Assembly: GCF_033473495.1 (NCBI RefSeq)
Contig: NC_088940.1
Span: forward strand, 868,001-932,000
DNA from: Cercospora beticola
Taxonomy: Eukaryota > Ascomycota > Dothideomycetes > Mycosphaerellales > Mycosphaerellaceae
Reading direction: 5' to 3'
DNA length: 64,000 nt
A program made the translations under genes and the position numbers. Positions 55,348 to 64,000 of the stretch are shown in pieces. The notes beneath the pieces were generated by a model. The model had not been told where the DNA came from. It did not search any database and saw nothing but the letters and a program-made list of their open reading frames with translations. How positions within the stretch are numbered: position 1 is the first letter of the stretch; every line of letters starts with the position of its first letter.

Positions 55348-57833
55348 TATGACATACGGGATCTCGCACCAGGACAATTGGTGACCATGATTAGACTTCC
55401 GCCGGAAACTTGATTGATGATCTCAGTAATTCCCACAGTCCTAGTGGTCACGGTCTGGCCTGGTCTCAGCAATCCTGTTCTTGGACTCGAACTAAAACGC
55501 GTACACTGTGGCACTGCTTGTGTACACTCGATCGGACAGCTGCCGAGGCCACACCTTCGAAAAGGCGCCAATTAATTTTCCGGCGAAAGACTGCACGATG
55601 CCAGTAATGGAAAACTTCCGAGCAGTTGTACACACGGGCTCAATGGCTACGATATCACATCAGAAATGTCAAGTTCGAGATATCTGGCTGCTCTCATACA
55701 GCTAGCATCACGATGACTTTTGTTGGCATCGTGAGATGATATCCGATATCGTCCATTGCCGACCCGATGGACCTCTCCTCATCACGGCTTAGCTAGTGCT
55801 CACTGCGCGATGCACTGCGCGATGCAGGCGTCGAAACTGCTAGCATGCAGGACGCATAAATGTACTCCAGACATGATTCCAGGTCTTTCAAGCGCTGAAG
55901 TTGTTAATGCAACGCAGCTCGCCGCCCATGGTAGTCAGCAAGTGATTTCATCAGGCTCTTTTGCGGAGTCCCAAATTGCAAAATCGTTCTCGCGCGAGGG
56001 GACGACGACTATTGGCAGAAATTCCCCAGCATCGAGGTGATGGAGCTGACCTGCTATGGGACCTATTGTCCACTCATATCCACAGAGGTCCGAACTCACA
56101 ATTGTGGTTCTCAGCCACACATCAAGGCGTACTAGACCCGTTCCTGCTTTCTCTAGCAATCCTTCCGCTGCACAGGGTGCGTACATTTGACTCCACGATG
56201 CGTTACCGTCCCGCGCCGCGCACAAACGCGGCGATGCGACAGAACGATTGGTCGGACTTTCATCCGGTTCATCCTGGGGTTCAGATCACTCATGTGGCTC
56301 CAAGCAAGAGGCAAGCCCCTCCACTCCTATACCGCGGTGCCTATAATACGCGACGTGGTGGTTGGCGCTTAATGCCGGCATATTAAGACGCCCTAGAGCT
56401 ACGACTCGCCAGGCATCGAGATCGCCAGTCTCTTTTTTGACGGACGTGTGCGGTGCGTCTGCAGACCTCTTCGCGCTGCCACTGACATGTGAGCTTCAAC
56501 TCCGGGGCGGTGCTAGCGTTGTCAAATGATACCGTGACGACGGGAGAGTACGTAAGTCAGATCGTGAAGATCGATTTCGTTGCAGATGCCGTGCAGATGG
56601 CTTGCGTACGGCACTCTCATACGCTGCAGCTGATGGCTCAGAAGACAAATACGACCAGCTCGCTTCACGAACAGGGCAGTGATGTGCAATGCATTGAACA
56701 ATGCAAATCTTCCCGCAGCTTGCGTGGTTGTTGCCAAATTCTGGCGCCACAAATTGCTTTCGCTGATGTGATCCCTCCAGAACCCAACGACGCTGTTCAC
56801 ATTTCTCATGCGACTCACTCGTCCCGCAGCTCGATGTGCAGGACCCGGAAGACCACCTAACAAATTGTTCTCCGTCCATTAACTAGTGTGACCGACAATT
56901 TGGAGACACCGCCAGAGCGCAAGTATCCGATTTGATGCTGATTACGCTGCAGCGGGTCCCTAGTTGGCTGCGACGTGTTCACGAGCAGCTTTTCCTCCAT
57001 CTTCCGGCCTGTCGCAATCCCTCCCTGTAGGTCGGCAGTTACGACCTCTGGCAGCTCTTGACCGGCGTAGAGTTTATTAGCGAATTCCAACCAGGCCCCT
57101 ACAGCATCAGAATAACCGGTGGCGACGCGACGTTCCGCCGATGACAGTACAGCGCTACTACGCGATTGCATGAAGCTACAGGGCTGTCAAGTCTGGAAAC
57201 AATGGTGACAGAACGTGGTAGCGAGCCTTGAGCGAGACGTTCAAGGTGCAGTATTGACTACAAACCCTAGTTGTACACCCGATCATTTGGTTCGCCTCCC
57301 AACAAGGCGAGTGAGGCGCCAACATAGACGAGGGAGGCCGGCTAGTAGCAATGAGGATATTTGATAGCTGCTGGTCAACGCTCAACGAAATCGACCTCAC
57401 CGCAAGTTCGTCCTTTGCAGCGAACGACCCGACCAGTTGGAACCAAGTGTGTGTTGGTGCGTGACGCTGCCGGCATCACACAATGGTACGAAGACCAGTG
57501 GGCGCTTAAGACATATCAAACAAGGAGCATCTCGCACCAACCGAAGAGGAGCCGCAATAATAACGTAAATCACCCGGTTTCTCGAGGACGACGTCGACAA
57601 ACTCGACATCGATGGCAGAGGGAGACAAGCCCCTTTCTACAGGATGGCCGAATCGGACCTATCAATCAACAACTGCACTTCGCTCAGGTGCACATGGCGA
57701 GCTCAAGCGAAGTCGTCTACAATTCTGTAGGCTTACAACATGGGTTTGTGTGAGGGAGAAGACTTGCGCTCTGGTGACCCGACTGCAGCGAACAGAGAAG
57801 TCCTTGCGGTAAACCAATACCCTACGATCTCTG
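55348..57833. other. 2.5-kb gene-poor stretch
   Basis: No supported gene. Two minus-strand frames, 56857-57171 and 56496-56879, have partly protein-like stretches (YSDAVGAWLEFANKLYAGQELPEVV) but no motif and no joining that I can defend. It could hold a decayed gene. Confidence 0.4.
55801..55824 (+). repeat. Exact tandem duplication of a 12-bp unit
   Basis: CACTGCGCGATG occurs twice back to back. A two-copy microsatellite-like duplication with no evident role. Confidence 0.8.
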
Positions 57834-58932
57834 CTAACGAAGCATCCTCTCTGGCAGGATATTTGTTCGTTCTTCTTCGGTCAGCTCTACTCCCAAGAAG
57901 TCTTTCAACGCCGCCACTCGCTCCTCCTCAGTCTTGAGCTCTGCCAAAATCTCCCTCTTCCCGGCCACCGTCTTGCGTACGCTGTCGTTGAAAAGCGTGA
58001 CATCTCCGACAATGGCCTGACTTGCTTCGTCCAAGATCATCTTCGCACAAAGGACCGAGTAGGTGAAGAAGGAGCGTGGATTATGCGATGTGAAGAACGA
58101 CATCATCTCGTAGTCCTGCGGCAAGAACTCTGTCTCAGTGAAGCAGTAAATTGGCGTCCACACGTCCTCTCGACCAGGTTGATCAGGATGAAGACAGAAA
58201 TCATAGCACCACAATTTCTGCGCATCTTGCTCTCGGCTTGCGTAGTGTTCTGGTATGCTACGCTTTTGCAAGCGAATCTTTCTCGGTGGGATCGCTACTG
58301 CCTCGAATCCGTCCTGGAGCGGAAACACGATGTTGGGACCCATTGGCGGCGTACCCGCGTCTACTACATACCAAACTTCTTCGATTCGGACCAGGTTGAG
58401 CATATGGTTCCAGGCGTCATAGGTGTCGCCCTGTTTCTCCCTGATTTCCGCGTTTATGCTGTATGATCGACTGACACGGCCAGCACAATTCCGCACGTCG
58501 TAGCCTAAGCTCCGCAATACGGTTCCGAAGAAACCATTGTGTTCCATGCATCGCCTAGTCCATTGTCAATTTATGCTCAAGCAATTTCATTATGCCAACA
58601 TACCCTCCTCGGCCATGAGTCTCTCCTCGGACAACGAACTTTTCGTACAGAACATCCATATGCAAGGACACCTGTTTCTTCGCCGAATAATGAAGTTCTA
58701 AATTCTCAAACGGGATGTTCGAGACGTGGTATAGTTGCAGAGCTCTGAGCAGAGGAAGGCCATGCTCCTTTGTTGTTGCCAATGTCGGATCTGTTAGGAC
58801 TGGCGAGGACAGATAATTCTCAGGAAGCTTGATGCGTGAAAAGTAAGCTGTCAATTGCTCTTTACTGTATCGTGGACGATCTGCCGGGTCGATTGGTAGC
58901 TGCGTTAACAGCGTTGTGGCGTTGTGAGCCAT
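57834..58932 (-). CDS. Arylamine N-acetyltransferase
   Basis: Exons 58932-58604 and 58554-57834, intron 49 nt (GTATGT...GACTAG); 349 aa. The enzyme transfers acetyl or malonyl groups from CoA esters to aromatic amines. The splice junction creates THGRGGRCMEHNGFF, which holds the catalytic Cys112; the triad His lies in DAWNHMLNLV and the Asp in WYVVDAGTP. N-terminal SNIPFENLELHYSA is the conserved first block. The protein is longer than bacterial NATs (~280 aa), as fungal members are. Some fungal NATs detoxify plant 2-benzoxazolinone-derived aminophenols; whether this one does is unknown. Confidence 0.93.
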
Positions 58933-59179
58933 CTTGTCGGCTTCGAGAGATTCGGCGACACAGTCTGGTAGTTCAGACTACTATGCTGCGCTAGTGGGTA
59001 TAAAAAGCTTTGGCTGGTTAAACACTAACACTGCTAAATTGCATTTGATTATAGCACCTGGCAATGTTTATTTAAGCAACAAGCAGAGCACTTGAAGCTG
59101 CGAAGTGATCTTATCGTAGTACGAGGGGTAGGAGTGAGGGGTCCAAGCTGAATACCGTCTCGTCTCGTAAGCAGATTAT
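58933..59179. other. AT-rich intergenic region with a TATA-like site
   Basis: Short A/T-rich gap between two minus-strand genes. GTATAAAAAG on the plus strand near 59000 is TATA-like, but its orientation does not fit the flanking minus-strand genes in an obvious way. Confidence 0.3.
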
Positions 59180-60022
59180 TCAGCTTGGCGTCGCAACCGC
59201 GTACGAAACTTTCGTGTTCCCTTTCTGGCGCTTGATGTTTCTCACAGAAATCGTCCCAACGAAGCTGGTGTCAGGAACGTGAGTCCCTCCACACGGATAC
59301 GCACCAGCGCCCACGATATCGACAACTCGACAAGTGCCATCAGCTCCAGTCACGATCGGCATTCCTTCTGCTGTGATCACATTGTTGCTCGTCAACTCCT
59401 CTGGTTTGTACCAGTACAGTTTCACCGGCAAAGCCTGGTCCACAAAAGCGCTGGCCTGCGACTGAATCTCGTCTTTGTATTTTCCGTCAAGAAGACCTTT
59501 GAACTCAACAAAGCATGCATCGGGATAGTGAGAGGCCTTCAGTTCAGTGATGGGTAGCTCGTGCTTTGCTGCAAGCTGCCTGACAGCAAGTCCAATGATG
59601 TGGCCAGCTGTGTGTGTTCTGCTATGGGAGTCTCGTTTCTCACCATCAATCTGTTGTTCCACAATGTCGCCTTCGCGGGGTTGCTCAATCTCCCCGTTGG
59701 CATGGGCTAGATGTAGAACACTGCCGCCGCTGCCGTATCGCACGGATGTGACTTGCAGTTTCGACCCGTTGATAATCATGACACCGGTATCGCAAGGCTG
59801 GCCGCCACCTTGGACATAGAAAATGGTCTCCGTGGTCTCAATGACGTGGTATTGTGAAGAATCATCCCGGGAGTTTGTCGCGGCTTTGAAAATAGTTTTA
59901 TCTTCATCTGAGAGGTCTTCGTACTGCCGTATAGCTTTTAATCGCGTCAAGAGAGTTCTCGCGGACTCGTCAACTTGGTAGACGAGTCTCGTTGTGGGCT
60001 CAGCCGAACTCGCCATGACCAT
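59180..60022 (-). CDS. AlaX-type alanyl-tRNA editing protein
   Basis: Single exon, 280 aa. A free-standing relative of the AlaRS editing domain that hydrolyses mischarged Ser- or Gly-tRNA(Ala). Seen: YVQGGGQPCDTG (AlaX and AlaRS editing-domain entry motif), the zinc site H-x3-H in SRTHTAGHIIG (His137, His141), and the C-x3-H part in YPCGGTHVPD. Between them lies HYPDACFVEF. The N-terminal ~45 residues are an extension. No aminoacylation domain is present. Start MVMASSAEPTT; the ATG two codons later is equally possible. Confidence 0.92.
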   Translation of the reverse strand: MVMASSAEPTTRLVYQVDESARTLLTRLKAIRQYEDLSDEDKTIFKAATNSRDDSSQYHVIETTETIFYVQGGGQPCDTGVMIINGSKLQVTSVRYGSGGSVLHLAHANGEIEQPREGDIVEQQIDGEKRDSHSRTHTAGHIIGLAVRQLAAKHELPITELKASHYPDACFVEFKGLLDGKYKDEIQSQASAFVDQALPVKLYWYKPEELTSNNVITAEGMPIVTGADGTCRVVDIVGAGAYPCGGTHVPDTSFVGTISVRNIKRQKGNTKVSYAVATPS

Positions 60023-60340
60023 GAAGAGGGTATAGAGGATCCAAATTACACAGTGAATTGAGTATTAACGGACTGGTTGGAAAGGTTAATGAGGGCATCG
60101 AGAACAAGAAATGACCTGTCCTCTCAGAGAAGGCAGTGGCGATCTTCACGCTATCACGTGACAGCTGTCATTGAGCAGTCACCTATGATTGTAGAGTCTG
60201 ATGGAAGGGTAGATCAAGCATATAAGCACTGTATATTACGGCGCTATAGTGAGGAGCTGTATTATCGATATCTTGTTCTGTATCGTGGAGCTGTCCAGTT
60301 CAAAAGTCATATCTCGTGTCATTCTTGATCGTGATCATTT
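60023..60340. other. Intergenic, no supported gene
   Basis: Upstream of AlaX and downstream of the next minus-strand gene. Nothing recognisable. Confidence 0.4.
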
Positions 60341-61072
60341 TCATAACGACAAACTTCCGTGCGATACCACACTAAACATTGAATCGTTTCGTTCAACACG
60401 CTTCTTCGCCCAGCATCGACAAGGTCTAGAGCTGCAAACATCGCAGCGACTAGTGCACTCCACCAACGTAGGAGGCGTCGATGGTTTCTTCATAATAATT
60501 TGTTTCGCCTCGAGCTCCGGGATGCGTAAGGTAACGCTAGGTCTGCCAATATCTTCCTCCAAGAAGAGTGCTACTGGTGCGGAGCTTTTCGCGTCTTCTC
60601 GCTCCAGGATCTCGTCGGTGAGTATTTTCGTAGCGTCGCGGTCCTTCTCTGGCAAGGCATCGATCTCAGACAGCAACAGGCTCAAGATCTTTTGCGCCCG
60701 AATAAGGAGATCGATCGTGATGTTATCCTTGACTGTAAAAGTCGGAGAAAGTGACTGGTCCCTGCGAATGACGCCAATTTCACATTTTGCAAAGCGGATA
60801 AGCCAATCGATCCTCCATAGATCGCCCTCGATGCGCGGCTTCAAGTCGGTCACGTATAACCTACGCCGCTGCAGTCGCAGAGAGGGCCAGCTGGAATGCC
60901 AAATGGCATTGAGATGTACGACGTGCTGTAAAAGTACGCTGAGCGTCTGTGTATCGTGAGAGACAGCTCTACAGAATGCCTCGTTCGAGAACTCTAGGCC
61001 TTCGTGGTCGGCGTTGATCCACGTTAGGACCAAGCTGTAGGCACTCAGTGTCGACGACTCAGACTCCATCAT
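60341..61072 (-). CDS. Hypothetical protein, 243 aa
   Basis: Single exon starting MMESESSTLSAYSLVLTWIN. A helical, domain-like N-terminal part follows (NEAFCRAVSHDTQTLSVLLQHVVHLNAIW, in pieces; WRIDWLIRFAKCEIGVIRRD; IDLLIRAQKILSLLLSEIDAL), then an Ile/Leu/Pro segment, and a C-terminal CDVCSSRPCRCW cluster of five Cys that could bind a metal. The calponin-homology-like first helix pair is suggestive only. No signal peptide or membrane segment. I do not recognise the family; composition supports a real gene. Confidence 0.6.
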   Translation of the reverse strand: MMESESSTLSAYSLVLTWINADHEGLEFSNEAFCRAVSHDTQTLSVLLQHVVHLNAIWHSSWPSLRLQRRRLYVTDLKPRIEGDLWRIDWLIRFAKCEIGVIRRDQSLSPTFTVKDNITIDLLIRAQKILSLLLSEIDALPEKDRDATKILTDEILEREDAKSSAPVALFLEEDIGRPSVTLRIPELEAKQIIMKKPSTPPTLVECTSRCDVCSSRPCRCWAKKRVERNDSMFSVVSHGSLSL

Positions 61073-62368
61073 CCGTTGACAAGAAAATGCTGCGCGCGTG
61101 TCTTGGTGCCAGTCGAATTAGATGCGACTCCTCGTGGTGTTCCAGGATCTTGTACTGGCAGTCCGACAACTCGGTGTTGGCAAAATGATGGTAGGTTGTG
61201 AGATCCCCTCGTAGGTAGGTACGGACGACAAAGAGTGACTCTAGTTAATGGAAAAATCGGCTCAGGAACGCACGCAAGACCTGTAGTCCAAGAGTCTGTT
61301 CCAACTTGCAGTCATCTGTCTGCCCATGCGCGCAAGGCCGGCTTACATATACAGCTGGCATGGCCATGGTAAAGGGTCCAGCGAAGGGACCTTGGCGGCG
61401 GGCCAGAATATTGCGCCCAGGTGGCACTATCGTGACGCTCTGCCTGCGAAGAACAACGATTGGGATTAGTGGTTCGGAGTATTGCGCCTGGTTGTGCGTA
61501 ATTCAGCGATGGACAGGGTTGAGATCTGTGGAGAAACAGCTGGTGTGAGATTGGAAGGCATGTGTCTATGTTCCACTGGCTCACAGCGCTGTTTCAAGAG
61601 ACTCAGATGGCCCCCATCGCTGGGACAGCCAGACGCGTGAAGCTCGAGAGCTCAGTCATGCAAGCGCGGCTGGTGTGTAGTAGTCTCGAGCAGGCGTGAC
61701 CTCTTCAGACGCGTTCTAGAACTGTGGCTCGTGTGCGGGACCAACAGTCTCACGCCAGAGACCGAGTGGCTGTCTTGGGGCACTTGTACAACTCGGTCGA
61801 CTCGTACGAGTCGAAGCAGAAGGAATCTGTATCATTGTTGGCGAAGGGCTTGGCCTGCCCAAACGCAGGATCGTTCAAGCGTCAGCGAGGATGTTTCGAG
61901 CAAGCCATCACATGATACTCGTGGGCCTGAGCGACTCAAGAACCAACCCTATAACGCCACTACCAGCCCAGAGATGTCAAGAGATTAGCTAGAATAGCGT
62001 TTGTGACACACATATAAGTCGCGTCCGGTATAAGCCAAGAGCTGCCGGTAGATTGCTGCGAACCTTTTCAGCAGGCGCCGAGTCGTGTCCGTGGTGTCGT
62101 GTAGCAGCATTCTTGATGAGTGCATCGTCATGTGGTCGCACCGGACGAGCTTGTCACATATACGTCTTCCGTGGTTGCGCGTCAGTTCATCCTGGCGCGA
62201 GTCTGATTGATGAAAGAGGAAAGTGTGAAGTGTCGAGGACAACAACCACCAACCAGCGGATGCGCCTGCCAAGCCTCGGAGCGTGCCGTCCGCAGCTTCC
62301 CATCTGGAGTGAGCATCATCACCAGCTCCATCCATGCTGTCGGGTTTCATTAATGTCGACATTCGCGG
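61073..62368. other. Intergenic, no supported gene
   Basis: About 1.3 kb. A minus-strand frame of 259 codons (61985-62764) overlaps the DNAJC28-like gene antisense and is a shadow; other frames are short and motif-free. No repeat or tRNA recognised. Confidence 0.45.
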
Positions 62369-64000
62369 ATGCCACGAAGCTGTATGATCAATCGCGCATC
62401 TTGGCCCGTTCGCGCTCGTTACTTGCGAGTGCGCGTGCGTGCACCAGCATGGCACTTGCGACACAGCTCCAATGCACGTTCGCCACCCGCGCCTCAAGGT
62501 GGCGAACATGCCTCCAGCAGAAATACTGAGCATGGAGAAGAGAGCAAAGGTGCGATGACCCGGAAGCTGGAGCAACTTAGCGAAGAGTCCTTGACGACAG
62601 GCGGACGAAGTGCTCGAAAGTCTGTCGAGGAAATGGGCGGAGCTTCGAGCTTCAGTGAGGATTTGCGTCAGCAGCTCGAAGGCAAGATTGCTGCTGCTGA
62701 CTTCCGCAACGATTACGCTGGCGCCATATCGCAAGCAAATTTGCCAGCAAGCGCTCCTAAGCATGTACGTGAGAGCGCGGCTGCTGAGCCATGGACCGGG
62801 ACGGAGAGCATTGCAGATGCCAGCCTACGGATGCTCAATGATAGCACTCGGTCTATGCCACGCGGTGGTGGCCCTCCACGACAAGTTGATACGGGCCGAT
62901 CGAAGACCAAGTACAGTGATGGCGTACGTATTGCGAACGCTCGAGAAAAGGCGAACAAATATTCGAAAGACGACATGAACGGAATGACCGATGAGGAGCG
63001 CGAGAAGTTCCGTCAAGAAGTTCAGGCCCGCTTTTTACCCGGCGCTCGTCAGGTCGCCGCTTCAGTCCAGGGCATAGTCTCATTGGCAAACCAGAGAATT
63101 GAAGACGCGATCGCTCGAGGTCAATTCAAGAATATTCCTCGTGGTCAGAAGATAGAACGCGACCATAACGCTAGCTCACCGTTCATTGACACCACCACGT
63201 ATTTGATGAACAAGATGATCAAGAAGCAAGACATCGTGCCTCCCTGGATTGAGAAACAGCAGGAAGTCATAGCGACAGCCAATACATTTCGAAAGCGTCT
63301 GCGCTCAGACTGGCGGCGACATGTGTGCCGAGTTATTACTAGCCGTGGCGGTAGTCTTGAATCACATGTGAAGCTGGCTGAAGAATACGCATTCGCCGAA
63401 AGTCTCGAGAATCCATCGAAAGAGCAGATTGAAAAGATGAACGCCATCGACAGCCAGGGTCACCTGTCCCAAATCACCATCGCTGGAGAGCTCAAACCAG
63501 GAAATTCGGACGATGCGACGCAAATGGATGAAGAAATCAAATTGCTCGAGCAGACATTCAACGACGATGGCACTTTGAAGTCAACCGAGGAACAGGTCAA
63601 AATTCGTACACAGCACACTATGCTGTCCCAAGCGCCACCACCAGATGCACCGCGAAGACCTACTGGTAAGCCTCCCGATAACATGTGTGCGTTTGAAAAA
63701 CTAATCACCTTCCAGTTGCGCCCTTTCGAGACCCTCAATGGGAGAAGACCGAGTTGTCCTACCACAAGTTGGCAATCAAGCAGCTCAACGAGCTGACTCG
63801 ATCCTACAACCTCATGGCACCCAATCTCGCGAAAAAGCCCTATTTCTCACTGGAGCGAGAACTGCGTAACTGTTTCGCCGATGTAGCGCCTCAGGTCGCT
63901 GCCGCAATTCATGCCAGGGCGACAGCGCCTAAAGTCAAGGGCATAGAAGTGATCGGTCACAGACCTGGCTCAGTGCTCGACAAATTTGCAATGGACGGTG
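62369..64000 (+). CDS. DNAJC28-like conserved-domain protein (DUF1992), mitochondrial; 3' end off the right edge
   Basis: Exon 1 62369-63665, intron 50 nt (GTAAGC...CTTCCAG), exon 2 63716 to the window edge. The N-terminus (MPRSCMINRASWPVRARYLR and on) is Arg-rich and lacks acidic residues for ~45 positions, as in a mitochondrial presequence; then SKGAMTRKLEQLSEESL. The DnaJ-homologue-C28 domain is clear: RIEDAIARGQFKNIPRGQKI, ERDHNASSPFIDTTTYLMNK, QDIVPPWIEKQQEV. Exon 2 continues DPQWEKTELSYHKLAIKQLN and LTRSYNLMAPNLAKKP, the usual C-terminal half. There is no J domain despite the family name. Molecular role is not established as far as I know. Confidence 0.88.

Noticed and set aside
61985..62764. 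259-codon minus-strand frame near the right end
   Set aside because: It overlaps the DNAJC28-like gene antisense, is low-quality in composition and has no domain signal.

Overview
The window is from a filamentous ascomycete (Pezizomycotina). Almost every gene is split by short GT-AG introns, mostly 40-75 nt, often with a CTGAC/CTGAG branch site. Genes lie on both strands without operons, and the housekeeping set is fungal: SRP72, MET2, P5C reductase, IMP1, EBP2, PUS4, a DHHC palmitoyltransferase, HSBP1. A plant-associated Dothideomycete is my best guess from secreted Cys-rich proteins and gene style, but that is inference. Splice models below were read by eye; for each multi-exon gene I checked that summed exon lengths are divisible by three.

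Left part (1-6.6 kb): a secreted Tyr/Pro-rich protein with Lys-Arg sites (runs off the left edge), a three-exon secreted Cys-containing protein, SRP72, and a signal-peptide protein with a degenerate Hsp70-like fold.

Central locus (6.9-26.7 kb): the unusual part. Three giant genes are arranged A(-) D(+) B(-) C(+). A (1328 aa) and B (1415 aa) have no domain I can name. C (2767 aa, 14 exons) joins an N-terminal metallo-beta-lactamase-fold hydrolase with intact metal-ligand motifs to a basic linker and a very long DUF6603-like C-terminal region. D is a four-pass membrane protein between A and B. B and C are divergent over about 630 bp. I read this as an uncharacterised multi-protein system, possibly of bacterial origin; function is unknown.

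Right part (26.8-64 kb): an acyltransferase-3 membrane protein, MET2 with two perfect TGAGTCA sites upstream, a RING/RBR-like protein, P5C reductase, an old-yellow-enzyme-family oxidoreductase, a two-exon secreted Cys-rich protein (21 Cys), a protein with two internal repeats, a maltose-acetyltransferase-like enzyme, NSRP1-like protein, a decayed FAD monooxygenase, IMP1, EBP2, a head-to-head pair of MYND zinc-finger paralogues (one with an in-frame TGA), PFA3-like palmitoyltransferase, HSBP1, an RFTS/AT-hook protein, PUS4, arylamine N-acetyltransferase, AlaX-type editing protein, one unknown protein and the start of a DNAJC28-like mitochondrial protein that runs off the right edge.
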